From Firmicutes bacterium UBA7510 (GTDB lineage Bacteria > Bacillota > Clostridia > Tissierellales > Sedimentibacteraceae), in contig DLNM01000020.1 in the NCBI GenBank assembly GCA_002479485.1, forward strand, positions 1 through 64,000: 64,000 nucleotides of DNA, given 5' to 3'. Below, piece by piece: positions 36,875-44,837 of the stretch (positions within the stretch are counted from its first letter, which is position 1; every line of letters begins with the position of its first letter). A program made the position numbers and the translations under genes. The notes under the pieces are model-generated. The model did not search any database and was not told where the DNA came from. It worked only from the letters and a program-made list of their open reading frames with translations.

Positions 36875-37225
36875 TTAAACTTCAAATGCATTCTCAATAT
36901 GGTTTATTTCTTTACTATTGCTAATTATTTCTATAATATCGAACCTACATTGAACATTATTATATTTTTTCTTCATTAAATAATAATTAGCTGTACTTAT
37001 AATTTTTTTGATTTTAGTAGGAGTAACATATTCTCTTGGATAACCAAAATCTATATTTTTTCTACCCTTAACCTCAACAAAAATAAGCACACCATCTTTT
37101 AATGCAATTATATCTATTTCTCCAAATTTACACAAAAAATTGATATCTAATATTACGTATTTTTTATCTACTAGATATCTCCTCGCAACCTCTTCAAAAT
37201 AAAACCCCTTATTTTCCCTATACAT
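36875..37225 (-). CDS. yraN: UPF0102 family nuclease-like protein YraN
   Basis: 116 residues. The restriction-endonuclease-like fold is seen from GEIDIIALKDGVLIFVEVKGR, with the catalytic-type E/D and E-x-K positions, and the N-terminal GFYFEEVARRYL helix. The role of this conserved family is not established. It is 13 bases from rnhB and part of the ylqF-rnhB-yraN-comM-dprA unit. Confidence 0.9.
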   Translation of the reverse strand: MYRENKGFYFEEVARRYLVDKKYVILDINFLCKFGEIDIIALKDGVLIFVEVKGRKNIDFGYPREYVTPTKIKKIISTANYYLMKKKYNNVQCRFDIIEIISNSKEINHIENAFEV

Positions 37226-37237
37226 ATTATCCTCTCA

Positions 37238-37870
37238 TTAGAGTATTGCCATTTGCTCGTTATTGTCCAAAATCTTTTTTAAAAATGTCATTCTATGAAT
37301 CTCTTTTGGTCCAAATAATAATAAAGCTTCAACATGGTCCTTTGTCCCATAACCTTTATTGCTCTTAAAATTATACTCTAGATATTTCTCATCCAGTTCT
37401 ATCATTTGTCTATCCCTTGTAACCTTTGCAATTATTGATGCAGCAGCAATACCATGACATCTTGCATCACCTTTTACTATGTTAGATTGAGGAATAGTTG
37501 TATTAAGCTTTTCTGCATCAATTAGCAAGTAATCCGGCTCAATACCTTGTCCATCTTTTGTTTTTAAATTAGAAATAGCTTGAAGCATAGCCATTTTAGT
37601 TGCATTTTTTATATTTATTTTATCAATTATTTTACAGTCTATTACACCAATTCCTATAGCTATGGCATTATCAACTATCTCATCAAACAGCTTATCCCTT
37701 TTTTTAGGAGTCAATTTTTTTGAATCATTTACTCCTTCAATCAAAAGTCCTTTTGGCATTATTATAGCACAAGTTACAACACTACCTGCTAAGCAACCTC
37801 TTCCAACCTCATCAATACAAGCTATATATTTATAGCCTTTTTCATATATTTCATTTTCAATTTGAAGCAT
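37238..37870 (-). CDS. rnhB: Ribonuclease HII
   Basis: 210 residues. RNase HII cuts at ribonucleotides in DNA and in RNA-DNA hybrids. The DEXRG-type site is IDEVGRGCLAGSVV near the N-terminus, with the further acidic residues in LLIDAEKL and KVTRDRQMIEL. ATG at 37870 with AAGGTG upstream; the in-frame 37879 start is less likely. It follows ylqF closely. Confidence 0.94.
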   Translation of the reverse strand: MLQIENEIYEKGYKYIACIDEVGRGCLAGSVVTCAIIMPKGLLIEGVNDSKKLTPKKRDKLFDEIVDNAIAIGIGVIDCKIIDKINIKNATKMAMLQAISNLKTKDGQGIEPDYLLIDAEKLNTTIPQSNIVKGDARCHGIAAASIIAKVTRDRQMIELDEKYLEYNFKSNKGYGTKDHVEALLLFGPKEIHRMTFLKKILDNNEQMAIL

Positions 37871-37883
37871 TTTTAACACCTTC

Positions 37884-38747
37884 TTAGTTCAAATAATCAT
37901 GATTATTATCGGGTTTTTCTAATGTAATTCTTCCTAGCTTACCATCTTGAAAATCACTTAAAATCATTCTGCTAACTCGTTCATAATTTATTTCATTTTT
38001 ATTTAGAATGCATCCTCTTTTTCTAGCTATGTTATCAATATTTTCTATAGCTTTATCAGATAGCTCAATACCATATCTGTTAGTTAGTGCATTTTCATCT
38101 ACCTTAACAATCTTTTCAACAAAGCTATAAGCAATTTCTTCTATTTGTAAAACCTCTTCTTTAATTGCTCCTGTAAATGCTAAGTTTAAGGCGTTTTCTT
38201 CACTAATAAATTTAGGCCATAAAATACCTGGTGTATCTAATAAATCAATGTTTTTAGGTAGTCTTATCCATTGTTTACCTTTAGTTACACCTGGCATGTT
38301 GCCAGTTTTAGCACTCTTACGCTTTGCAATAGAATTTATAAGTGTTGATTTACCAACATTAGGTATGCCAACAATCATTGTTTTTATTACTTTATTTTGT
38401 ATGCCTTTATTGCGATATCTTTCTACTATATCAGCAGTTGCCTCTTCAATAACAGCTTCAACTTTTTTTAGTTCCTTGTTGTCTGTTGAATTATACAAAA
38501 CAGTGTAATAGCCTAAGTTTTTGTAGTAATTTTCCCAAGCTTTATTTAAATTTGGATTTGCTAAATCATACTTATTTATAACTAAAACTCTTTTTTTATT
38601 AACAAAAAGCTCATCAAAATCTGGATTTTTACTGCTTATAGGAATTCTAGCATCAATTAACTCTATAACTAAATCAACTAATTTTAAATTTTCTTTCAAT
38701 AAATCCTTAGTCTTTTTCATATGACCAGGATACCAATTTATGTTCAT
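37884..38747 (-). CDS. rbgA: Ribosome biogenesis GTPase YlqF/RbgA
   Basis: 287 residues. A circularly permuted GTPase: G4 NKYDLAN comes first (near 60), then G1 GIPNVGKSTLIN (near 128) and G3 DTPGI. RbgA acts in late 50S assembly. It starts at ATG 38747, after GAGGTG. In the usual order rplS comes just before it; here a serine hydrolase lies between. An intrinsic-terminator-like hairpin stands between its promoter and the gene. Confidence 0.95.
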   Translation of the reverse strand: MNINWYPGHMKKTKDLLKENLKLVDLVIELIDARIPISSKNPDFDELFVNKKRVLVINKYDLANPNLNKAWENYYKNLGYYTVLYNSTDNKELKKVEAVIEEATADIVERYRNKGIQNKVIKTMIVGIPNVGKSTLINSIAKRKSAKTGNMPGVTKGKQWIRLPKNIDLLDTPGILWPKFISEENALNLAFTGAIKEEVLQIEEIAYSFVEKIVKVDENALTNRYGIELSDKAIENIDNIARKRGCILNKNEINYERVSRMILSDFQDGKLGRITLEKPDNNHDYLN

Positions 38748-38770
38748 TATACACCTCTATCTTTCCGTCG

Positions 38771-38792
38771 AAAAAAAAGTCCCTATAGGGAC
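38771..38792 (-). terminator. Hairpin with T tract between the ylqF promoter and gene (possible attenuator)
   Basis: GTCCCTATAGGGAC (38779-38792) followed on the minus strand by eight T. The stem is five pairs with a UAUA loop, or longer if it forms fully. It is about 30 bases from the expected transcription start and 25 bases before rbgA. Confidence 0.55.
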
Positions 38793-38821
38793 AAAACAAT
38801 TATGCAGTAGTATTTTGTATA

Positions 38822-38850
38822 AAATTACCATATTACAAATTGTTTGTCAA
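38822..38850 (-). promoter_or_regulatory. Sigma-A-type promoter for the ylqF-rnhB-yraN-comM-dprA unit
   Basis: TTGACA (38845-38850) and TAATTT (38822-38827) on the minus strand with a 17-base spacer. Confidence 0.7.
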
Positions 38851-38867
38851 CGTTTTATTTAATAAAA

Positions 38868-38920
38868 TTATTCTAATATTGTTAACAATATTGAAACAAT
38901 ATTGTTAATATATAATTTAT
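38868..38920. repeat. AT-rich inverted and direct repeats
   Basis: AATATTGTTAACAATATTGA, then AACAATATTGTTAATAT: overlapping palindromes around AATATTG. A related stretch with the 14-mer AATATTGAAACAAT lies at 42620-42690. Nothing else is seen between 38851 and 38950. Confidence 0.45.
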
Positions 38921-38953
38921 TTATTCCAAACACTCAACAAATTATTCAAGGTA

Positions 38954-38998
38954 CAAAAAACTTACCACAAAAAACACAATTTTAGTGTCTTTGTGGTA
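38954..38998 (-). terminator. Terminator after the serine hydrolase gene
   Basis: TACCACAAA...TTTGTGGTA stem (38963-38998) followed on the minus strand by AAGTTTTTTG, 16 bases past the stop codon at 39015. Confidence 0.75.
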
Positions 38999-39014
38999 TA
39001 TTTTTTTTATTGGT

Positions 39015-40886
39015 TTATATAAACGAAATATAACCTTCTTTTACTGCTTTAAATTCTCCGCCATATAACGAATCATAATCAACAGATAAATCCTTTTTAA
39101 GAACTAATATACGCCTTCCATTAGGAATCTCTGGAAGCTCTTTTAATTCATTTTCTAACTTATAAACTAAGTTTATTTTTTTATCCTGATGGAATCCTTG
39201 TCCATTGTATATAGGAATTGATTCTACATCACGATATAGATATGAAGATGTGTGACAATATTCAATATCATCATGCATTTCAAAGCAAAGTGTTACAAGG
39301 TCACGACTTGCATTATTAGGTGTATTGATAAAGCCTGTAGCCTTATTATCATCAATCGGAGCAACTGCTGCTTCAAAAACACCGTATATATCAGCATCAC
39401 CACGACCAGAAAATGATGAAATTAAAACTCCCTCAATGTCATTAAGTTTTTCAAGCTTAAATCCAGTCATAAGCTCATGTATAACTAAGTCATATGGATT
39501 TGTAGAAACACAAACATATTCCTTTTTAATTCTATTTTCCCAAGCCTGTGATATTGGCTTTTTAGGCTTTGCCTTTTGAGCTAAAGGTATATTTTTTCCT
39601 CTGTAATTTGTCATCAAATATACTTCATCATTATGTTCAACAAAATAAAAGGTTTGGTTATTTTCACCCTCAAACACTTCACCATTAAACTTAAGATTTT
39701 TATAAGCTCCGTTGCTATCTCCACGTGTTGTATCATGTGTTATATTTAAAACTGCACCATACATATGTGCATTTAAAATTCCGCTTGGAATAATATATGT
39801 TCCGGCATACTTGTTAATCATTTCTTGTGAAATTTTAGCATGTTTAGTATAGATATTTATACCTTCCTCAAGCATTGCAGTAGCAAATAAACGAAGAATT
39901 GTTTCATTCACGTCTATTTTACAATCATGTGTCTCAGAAATTGCTAAAACTGCATTATATTTTGGTATAACAAAAAACTGAGTTGTAAACTGAAAGCTAT
40001 TGCCACCTTTAAGCAAAACGCCTTCTCCTAAGTCATAATCAACATCTGTGAAATTTACATTGTCCCAACCTAAGCCATAATTACATGTTTTATCATCTGA
40101 CGGAATAAAAGATATACCATGAGGCTTTGCCATTTCCTCTATACTTTCTTTTTTGAACATGTCATTTGGATTTAATATCATGTTTCCTATTTTACATAGG
40201 TCAATCATACTTGTTGTATATCCTGCTCCACCCTGTATGTATAAAAGCTCATATGGCTTATTTTTTTCTTTTGTAAGAGTATTTTCTCCTGTTAATAAAT
40301 CTGATGTTTGAGTAGATTTTGCACCTACAACAGAGGTTATATATTTTTCGCAAAATTTAGAGTATCTCATACCGCTGATTTCAGCTATAGCCATTTCAGC
40401 TAAAGTAAACCCATCATTACAGTAAACAGCATACTCACCTGGCTCTGACTTAAGGTAATTATGCTTCATATACTCGTAAACAACCTCATAATAGTCATCT
40501 AATGTTACATCAGTTACAGAAAACCCTTTCCACTGAGTTCCTGGTAATCCACTTGTATGACATAAGCAATGACGAGTTGTTATTTTTTTGTATCTTTCAT
40601 CAAGCATTTTAAATCGTGGAAGATATTTATGTATCGGCTTATCCAAGTCAAGTTGACCTTTTTCTACTAATTTCATAGCTGCAAGTGCACATATAACCTT
40701 AGAAACTGAAGCCACATTATAAGTGTCATTAATAGTAGATGGTGCATTTTCACGACTTCCATTTGTTCCTATAGCATCTGCTGCAATTAACTTTCCATCC
40801 TTCATAATTGCATATGAAACTGAAGTGAAATCTTTTGCTAAGTTCATTCGTAAAATTTTTGAAAGTTTTCTAGTTAATTCATTCAT
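39015..40886 (-). CDS. Beta-lactamase-related serine hydrolase
   Basis: 623 residues. The N-terminal domain is class-C-beta-lactamase/penicillin-binding-like: the nucleophile motif SVSK in NVASVSKVICALAAM near 55-70 and the YxN motif in VYCNDGF near 150. There is no signal peptide, so it is probably cytoplasmic. The C-terminal 230 residues are uncharacterised and mostly beta-like. Substrates could be esters or peptides. ATG at 40886; its ribosome binding site AAAGGAG overlaps the T tract of the rplS terminator. Confidence 0.85.
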   Translation of the reverse strand: MNELTRKLSKILRMNLAKDFTSVSYAIMKDGKLIAADAIGTNGSRENAPSTINDTYNVASVSKVICALAAMKLVEKGQLDLDKPIHKYLPRFKMLDERYKKITTRHCLCHTSGLPGTQWKGFSVTDVTLDDYYEVVYEYMKHNYLKSEPGEYAVYCNDGFTLAEMAIAEISGMRYSKFCEKYITSVVGAKSTQTSDLLTGENTLTKEKNKPYELLYIQGGAGYTTSMIDLCKIGNMILNPNDMFKKESIEEMAKPHGISFIPSDDKTCNYGLGWDNVNFTDVDYDLGEGVLLKGGNSFQFTTQFFVIPKYNAVLAISETHDCKIDVNETILRLFATAMLEEGINIYTKHAKISQEMINKYAGTYIIPSGILNAHMYGAVLNITHDTTRGDSNGAYKNLKFNGEVFEGENNQTFYFVEHNDEVYLMTNYRGKNIPLAQKAKPKKPISQAWENRIKKEYVCVSTNPYDLVIHELMTGFKLEKLNDIEGVLISSFSGRGDADIYGVFEAAVAPIDDNKATGFINTPNNASRDLVTLCFEMHDDIEYCHTSSYLYRDVESIPIYNGQGFHQDKKINLVYKLENELKELPEIPNGRRILVLKKDLSVDYDSLYGGEFKAVKEGYISFI

Positions 40887-40904
40887 AATTATGTCATCTC
40901 CTTT

Positions 40905-40933
40905 AAAAAAAATCGAGAGCATAAGCTCTCGAT
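40905..40933 (-). terminator. Terminator after rplS
   Basis: Perfect 9-bp stem ATCGAGAGC / GCTCTCGAT with a TTAT loop (40912-40933), followed on the minus strand by a T run of about eight. The next gene's AAAGGAG begins right at the end of the run. Confidence 0.85.
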
Positions 40934-40940
40934 ATTCTCA

Positions 40941-41288
40941 TTAATATGATCTTTTTTCTTTAACTTTAGCAGCTCTACCTGTTCTTTCTCTAAGATAGAA
41001 CAATTTAGCACGTCTAACTTTACCTTTTCTAGATACTTCGATTTTTTCAATTCTTGGTGAATGTACTGGGAATGTTCTTTCAACACCTACACCGTAAGCA
41101 ATTTTTCTTACTGTGAATGTTTCTCTATTACTTCCACCTTGTCTTTTAATAACAAGTCCTTCGAAAACCTGAATTCTTTCTCTGTTACCCTCTTTAATTC
41201 TGTAGTGTACCTTTATAGTATCACCAACGTTGAATGATTCGATTTCACTTTTTAATTGTTCTTGTTCAATTGATCTGATTAAGTCCAT
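40941..41288 (-). CDS. rplS: 50S ribosomal protein L19
   Basis: 115 residues, the full family length. Motifs: [26 protein letters not shown] and [30 protein letters not shown]19 lies at the subunit interface. ATG at 41288 with GGGAGG upstream. Its own promoter and a leader of about 70 bases precede it; L19 mRNA leaders are known in some Firmicutes, but I cannot match this one. Confidence 0.97.
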   Translation of the reverse strand: MDLIRSIEQEQLKSEIESFNVGDTIKVHYRIKEGNRERIQVFEGLVIKRQGGSNRETFTVRKIAYGVGVERTFPVHSPRIEKIEVSRKGKVRRAKLFYLRERTGRAAKVKEKRSY

Positions 41289-41360
41289 TTATGTATACCT
41301 CCCTTCATTTAAGCGTTCATGCAAAGCTAGTTACAGAGGACCGCCGTATACTCCTTTAAG

Positions 41361-41389
41361 AGTATAGCATAAGAAATCTACTAATGCAA
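41361..41389 (-). promoter_or_regulatory. Sigma-A-type promoter for rplS
   Basis: TTGCAT (41384-41389) and TATACT (41361-41366), 17-base spacer on the minus strand. An ATACTCTTAAAGGAGTAT hairpin lies at the start point. Confidence 0.7.
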
Positions 41390-41476
41390 CAATTTTTTTA
41401 ATTTATTTTACAATTTAGCTGCAATTATTTTATTAAATCCATAAAACGTAACATAGTATATAACATTATCAATTTA

Positions 41477-42112
41477 TTAGAAATTATAACTAATAAAAAA
41501 GCTTGAAAATATAGTAGCTATTAAAAGTAAAGGAACTATGTATAATGCAATATTTCTTTTTTTATGCTTATTTTCAGAAGTAGCAGATAATATAGTCATT
41601 ACAACACAATACCCAATTATTGCACCTAAAAAATTATTAAATATATCATCTAAATCAAAGGCACCAATTTTAGTTATCAGTTGTACTATTTCTATTCCAA
41701 GTGTAAAGCAAAAGCTTAATAATAACGTAGAATACGGTTTATAGAATATTTTATTTAACAGTGGTAGCAAAAAACCTAAAGGAATAAACATGATTATATT
41801 TAGAATAATGTCACGCCATGCAAATATTGAGAAACTAAAAATTGCTTTTCTATATGAACTAAACAACTCTAAGTTAATGCCCCCTAGAGTGTCTTGAAGT
41901 CTACCAAGCATTGTTGCACCTAATACAAGAAAAATATATGATATAAAAATAGTTATTATAAAAGATTTTTTTAAATTAAAAGATTTTTTTCCATTAAATA
42001 ATTTTCTATAAATAAAATAATAGCCTATTAAATAGAATAAGCATAATATCCCAACTACAATCAAGCCAAACATTGAATATTCCTTTATTATGTTAATCAT
42101 TTCTACTAGCAT
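41477..42112 (-). CDS. VanZ-like family membrane protein
   Basis: 211 residues, five or six transmembrane segments. The VanZ signatures are seen in NIIMFIPLGFLLPLL and GIEIVQLITKIGAFDLDDIFNNFLG. VanZ proteins are linked to teicoplanin resistance in enterococci, but most homologues have unknown roles. The start overlaps the stop of the HxlR gene (TAATG), so the two are co-transcribed and coupled. Confidence 0.82.
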   Translation of the reverse strand: MLVEMINIIKEYSMFGLIVVGILCLFYLIGYYFIYRKLFNGKKSFNLKKSFIITIFISYIFLVLGATMLGRLQDTLGGINLELFSSYRKAIFSFSIFAWRDIILNIIMFIPLGFLLPLLNKIFYKPYSTLLLSFCFTLGIEIVQLITKIGAFDLDDIFNNFLGAIIGYCVVMTILSATSENKHKKRNIALYIVPLLLIATIFSSFFISYNF

Positions 42113-42477
42113 TAATAATTTACCCCTTTATTGTCCTTTAAATAATTTATATATTTATATCCAAAATTCTCAAACTGCTTAAGTATTGGAATAAATTCTT
42201 TTCCGATTTCAGTCAGTGAATATTCAACTTTTGGTGGAACCTCTGCATATATCTTTCTTTTAATCATTCCATAATCCTCTAAAATTCTTAATTGTTTAGT
42301 TAATGTTGCTTGAGTAACACCAAATATTTTCTTTTGAAGCTCATTAAATCTTAATGTTCCTTCACATAAATTATAAATAATTAATATAGTCCATTTACCA
42401 GAAAAAATCTTTTGTGCTGTTACATAAGGACACTTACCAAACAAGCTATTCTCTTCTTCCATTAATTTTTCTACCAT
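42112..42477 (-). CDS. HxlR-family winged-helix transcriptional regulator
   Basis: 121 residues. The family pattern runs GKCPYVTAQKIFSGKWTILIIYNL, then GTLRFNELQKKIFGVTQATLTKQLRILEDYGMIKR and VEYSLTEIGK. One cysteine near residue 16 matches the redox or electrophile-sensing Cys found in YodB-like members. Divergent from a pyridoxamine-oxidase-like gene across about 250 bases. It may control its own unit and the neighbour. Confidence 0.88.
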   Translation of the reverse strand: MVEKLMEEENSLFGKCPYVTAQKIFSGKWTILIIYNLCEGTLRFNELQKKIFGVTQATLTKQLRILEDYGMIKRKIYAEVPPKVEYSLTEIGKEFIPILKQFENFGYKYINYLKDNKGVNY

Positions 42478-42500
42478 AATATCTCCTTAAATTCCCCAAT

Positions 42501-42518
42501 AGTATCTCAAAAGATACT
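42501..42518 (-). promoter_or_regulatory. Palindrome in the HxlR leader (candidate operator)
   Basis: AGTATCT-caaa-AGATACT, a perfect 7-bp dyad 24 bases upstream of the HxlR start codon. Two further TACTTG half-site-like words lie at 42537-42542 and 42555-42560. HxlR-family regulators often bind TACT/AGTA dyads. Confidence 0.45.
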
Positions 42519-42539
42519 TGCTTTAATTAAAAATCGTAC

Positions 42540-42567
42540 TTGTTAGAATATGTATACTTGATATAAT
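42540..42567 (+). promoter_or_regulatory. Possible promoter for the PNPOx-like gene
   Basis: TTGTTA (42540-42545) and TATAAT (42562-42567), 16-base spacer on the plus strand, overlapping a TACTTG word. It is about 160 bases before the gene, which leaves an AT-rich leader. Confidence 0.5.
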
Positions 42568-42581
42568 TTTAGAACAAAGTA

Positions 42582-42611
42582 ATTATACCATACAAATGAT
42601 ATAATCAACAA
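42582..42611 (-). promoter_or_regulatory. Possible promoter for the HxlR-VanZ unit
   Basis: TTGTTG (42606-42611) and TATAAT (42582-42587) on the minus strand with an 18-base spacer. The transcript would include the TACTTG words and the AGTATCT palindrome. 42612-42710 is AT-rich and carries repeats around AATATTGAAACAAT. Confidence 0.5.
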
Positions 42612-42730
42612 TATTAAGTATTAATATTATTAATAATATTGAAACAATTTTATTAATAATATTGAACAATTTTATTTAACAATATTAAGCTAATTTAACA
42701 AATAATTTTTATTAAAAAGGGAGACAAACT

Positions 42731-43123
42731 ATGAACAAAATTACGGAATTTTTAAATCAAAGCGGTACATTTTATTTATCAACTGTAGAAAATAATATGC
42801 CTAGAGTAAGACCATTTGGTGCTGTTGCAGAATATGATGGTAAAATCTACATATGCACTAATAACCAAAAGAATGTTTTCAAGCAAATATTAGTAAATCC
42901 AAACATTGAAATTTCATCAATGGTAGGTGATAAATGGATTCGTTTAGAAGGAAAATTAGTAGTGGATGAAAGAATCGAAGCTAAAGGAGCTATGCTTGAG
43001 TCTAATCCATCACTAAGAAGTATGTATAATGAAAATGACGGTATATTTGAAGTACTATACTTTACAGAAGCTACGGCTAAAATCTGCTCCTTTACTTCGG
43101 AGCCGGAAATAGTTAAGTTATAA
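42731..43123 (+). CDS. Pyridoxamine 5'-phosphate oxidase-like flavoprotein
   Basis: 130 residues of the split-barrel FMN-binding fold, as in small nitroreductase/NimA-like proteins: FLNQSGTFYLSTVENNMPRVRPFGAV, VFKQILVNPNIEISSMVGDKWIRLEG and a C-terminal TAKICSF strand. Likely binds FMN or F420-type cofactors; the substrate is unknown. It is the only plus-strand gene in the chromosomal part, has GGGAG upstream, and ends at a terminator hairpin shared with the convergent flavodoxin gene. Confidence 0.85.
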   Translation: MNKITEFLNQSGTFYLSTVENNMPRVRPFGAVAEYDGKIYICTNNQKNVFKQILVNPNIEISSMVGDKWIRLEGKLVVDERIEAKGAMLESNPSLRSMYNENDGIFEVLYFTEATAKICSFTSEPEIVKL

Positions 43124-43140
43124 AGTATTATTAACAAAGA

Positions 43141-43163
43141 AAAAAGGGATCAAATCCCTTTTT
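43141..43163. terminator. Bidirectional terminator
   Basis: AAAAAGGGAT-CAA-ATCCCTTTTTG: a 10-bp stem with A and T runs on both sides, between the convergent PNPOx-like and flavodoxin genes. Confidence 0.85.
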
Positions 43164-43170
43164 GTTTTAT

Positions 43171-43821
43171 TTAATAATTATTGTAAAATTCAATAACTTT
43201 TTCTATGTAATTTTGAATTTCAGAATATAAATAATTAAAATCATACTCTTGAATAGGAAATATATTATTATCTGAAATTATAATGTTTTTTACTGGCAAA
43301 GAAATTCCTGTTTTCCAATCTTCATTATAAGGTACTACTTTTATTTGAATTGTATCTAATGCATTTGCAATAGTATCATTTACCATAAGTTTATAACTTT
43401 TTAATGCCCATTTCGCACCGCCACCATGAGAAATAATGCCAGCAATTTTACCAAACATTTCTGATTTATAAGCATTATCCTTGCCCCAATGCAAAAATGT
43501 TATTTGTTCCATTTTTTCTAGCAACATACACAGCTTTGCAGGTATTGGAGCGTAATGTGGCGACACAATAAAAACAATGTCACTATCAACTAACTTGTTA
43601 TATATATTGTTAAAATTATCATCTATTGAGCAACGTTTTGTTTCATAACATTTTCCACACCCAATACAAGGAGATAGATCATAATTTTTTAATTCAATAA
43701 TACTTAAATCAATATCAGCATTGACACTTCTTAAAGAATCGCTAATCATTTTACATATCCTGTATGATGTACCTTCCTTTTGATGTAGAATGTTTGATGA
43801 TGATATGCATGTAACGTTCAT
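43171..43821 (-). CDS. Flavodoxin/NADPH-dependent FMN reductase family protein
   Basis: 216 residues. The start resembles a flavodoxin fold with the phosphate loop near NVTCISSSNI. CIGCGKCYETKRCSIDDN gives clustered cysteines as in iron-sulfur flavoproteins, and IVFIVSPHYAPIPAKL fits the family. Likely an electron-transfer or reductase protein. It follows a decayed relative with which it shares an ATGA stop/start overlap. Confidence 0.78.
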   Translation of the reverse strand: MNVTCISSSNILHQKEGTSYRICKMISDSLRSVNADIDLSIIELKNYDLSPCIGCGKCYETKRCSIDDNFNNIYNKLVDSDIVFIVSPHYAPIPAKLCMLLEKMEQITFLHWGKDNAYKSEMFGKIAGIISHGGGAKWALKSYKLMVNDTIANALDTIQIKVVPYNEDWKTGISLPVKNIIISDNNIFPIQEYDFNYLYSEIQNYIEKVIEFYNNY

Positions 43822-44050
43822 TTTAATACTCCTTTAAACAAATTAGAGTTACTTATATTCCCTATTCCTATCAAGAAAGTTTTTTCTAAAAATATTTTAT
43901 AGGTTTCATCATCCTTCCAAATATCTTGTCCACGTTCATTGAATGCGAAATTTCTATATCGTCAGCTTTATTGCACTTACTATTAAAGCAAGCATAATCA
44001 CAATTACCATCTTTTCTACCACCAAAAGATACAAAAATACACCTTTTCAT
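43818..44050 (-). pseudogene. Remnant of a flavodoxin-like gene
   Basis: ATG at 44050 opens MKRCIFVSFGGRKDGN and CDYACFNSKCNKADD, then the frame runs out at a TAG near 43880. A second frame continues without interruption as RNFAFNERGQDIW and TYKIFLEKTFLIGIGNI to a stop overlapping the start of the intact flavodoxin gene. At only 78 codons it has lost most of a normal flavodoxin, so this is a deleted and frameshifted copy. Confidence 0.6.
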
Positions 44051-44357
44051 TTTCTTAATATAACCTCTCTATCGTCTTTTGAAGTAATGTTATAATATAT
44101 TTGTTCTCTACCTTTTATTAGATTTTTAATAACATTTTCTTTATAATACTTAAACAATAACCTATTTCTACTTTCATCACTATACAAAAAAGAACCATCT
44201 TTTAAAACTTCATGAGTTAGATTAATGTCATCATCCTCTATACCATCAAATGAAATATATATTAGACCGTTTTTCTTAGTTATTCTAAACAGCTCATCTA
44301 TGCTTTTTTTGCATCTTCTGCTGATAAATGATCAATAACTACATGAGCAACTATACT
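44047..44357 (-). pseudogene. C-terminal remnant of a SAM-dependent methyltransferase
   Basis: One frame gives IVAHVVIDHLSAEDAKKA and a stop; the next frame takes over at a run of seven A near 44310 as SIDELFRITKKNGLIYISFDG and then a long C-terminal part ending ITSKDDREVILRK. HLSAEDAKK...ELFRITKKNG is the typical C-terminal half of a class I methyltransferase. The N-terminal SAM-binding part is missing and the frame is shifted. Its last codon overlaps the ATG of the next remnant. Confidence 0.65.
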
Positions 44358-44359
44358 CC

Positions 44360-44824
44360 TTAATTTACATCACCTGCATATAGAGGTGCATCAAAGCTTC
44401 CATCTTCACTAAAATAATTCTTTATTACTTTAGGAAAAATATTGAATTCTAATATCCTACTAAGCGGTAACCACTCTATACCTAGCTGTCCTGTGTCAAT
44501 ATTAGTAGCTTTTGATAAGTCAACAGGGGTTTTCAGTTTACAAACAAAATAATACTCTATTTGATGAGGATTATTGTCTTCTTTTGCAAATTCATGATTT
44601 TTACCTATGTATTCTCTAATCCAAATTAAATTTTTTACCTCAATTTCTGCTCCTAGCTCCTCAAAACATTCACGATGCAATGCTTCAATAAATGTCTCTT
44701 CATACTCCTGCCCGCCTCCGGGGAAAATATAGCATATACCATCACCTAAATCACATTTATTCAATAAAACATGACCATTTTCTATAATAATTGCTTTAAC
44801 ACTATTTCTAATATTTCTACTCAT
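44360..44824 (-). CDS. Nudix hydrolase
   Basis: 154 residues. The Nudix box is complete: GGGQEYEETFIEALHRECFEELGAEI, with G-x5-E-x7-RE-x2-EE-x-G. The N-terminal VLLNKCDLGDGICYIFPGG fits nucleotide-type or small-sugar pyrophosphatases; the substrate is not predictable. ATG at 44824; the gene follows the methyltransferase by 13 bases. Confidence 0.85.
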   Translation of the reverse strand: MSRNIRNSVKAIIIENGHVLLNKCDLGDGICYIFPGGGQEYEETFIEALHRECFEELGAEIEVKNLIWIREYIGKNHEFAKEDNNPHQIEYYFVCKLKTPVDLSKATNIDTGQLGIEWLPLSRILEFNIFPKVIKNYFSEDGSFDAPLYAGDVN

Positions 44825-44837
44825 ACTGACAACTCCA

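Noticed and set aside
42612..42710. AT-rich repeats as a replication origin
   Set aside because: No DnaA-box cluster or neighbouring replication genes; the stretch is an ordinary AT-rich intergenic region.
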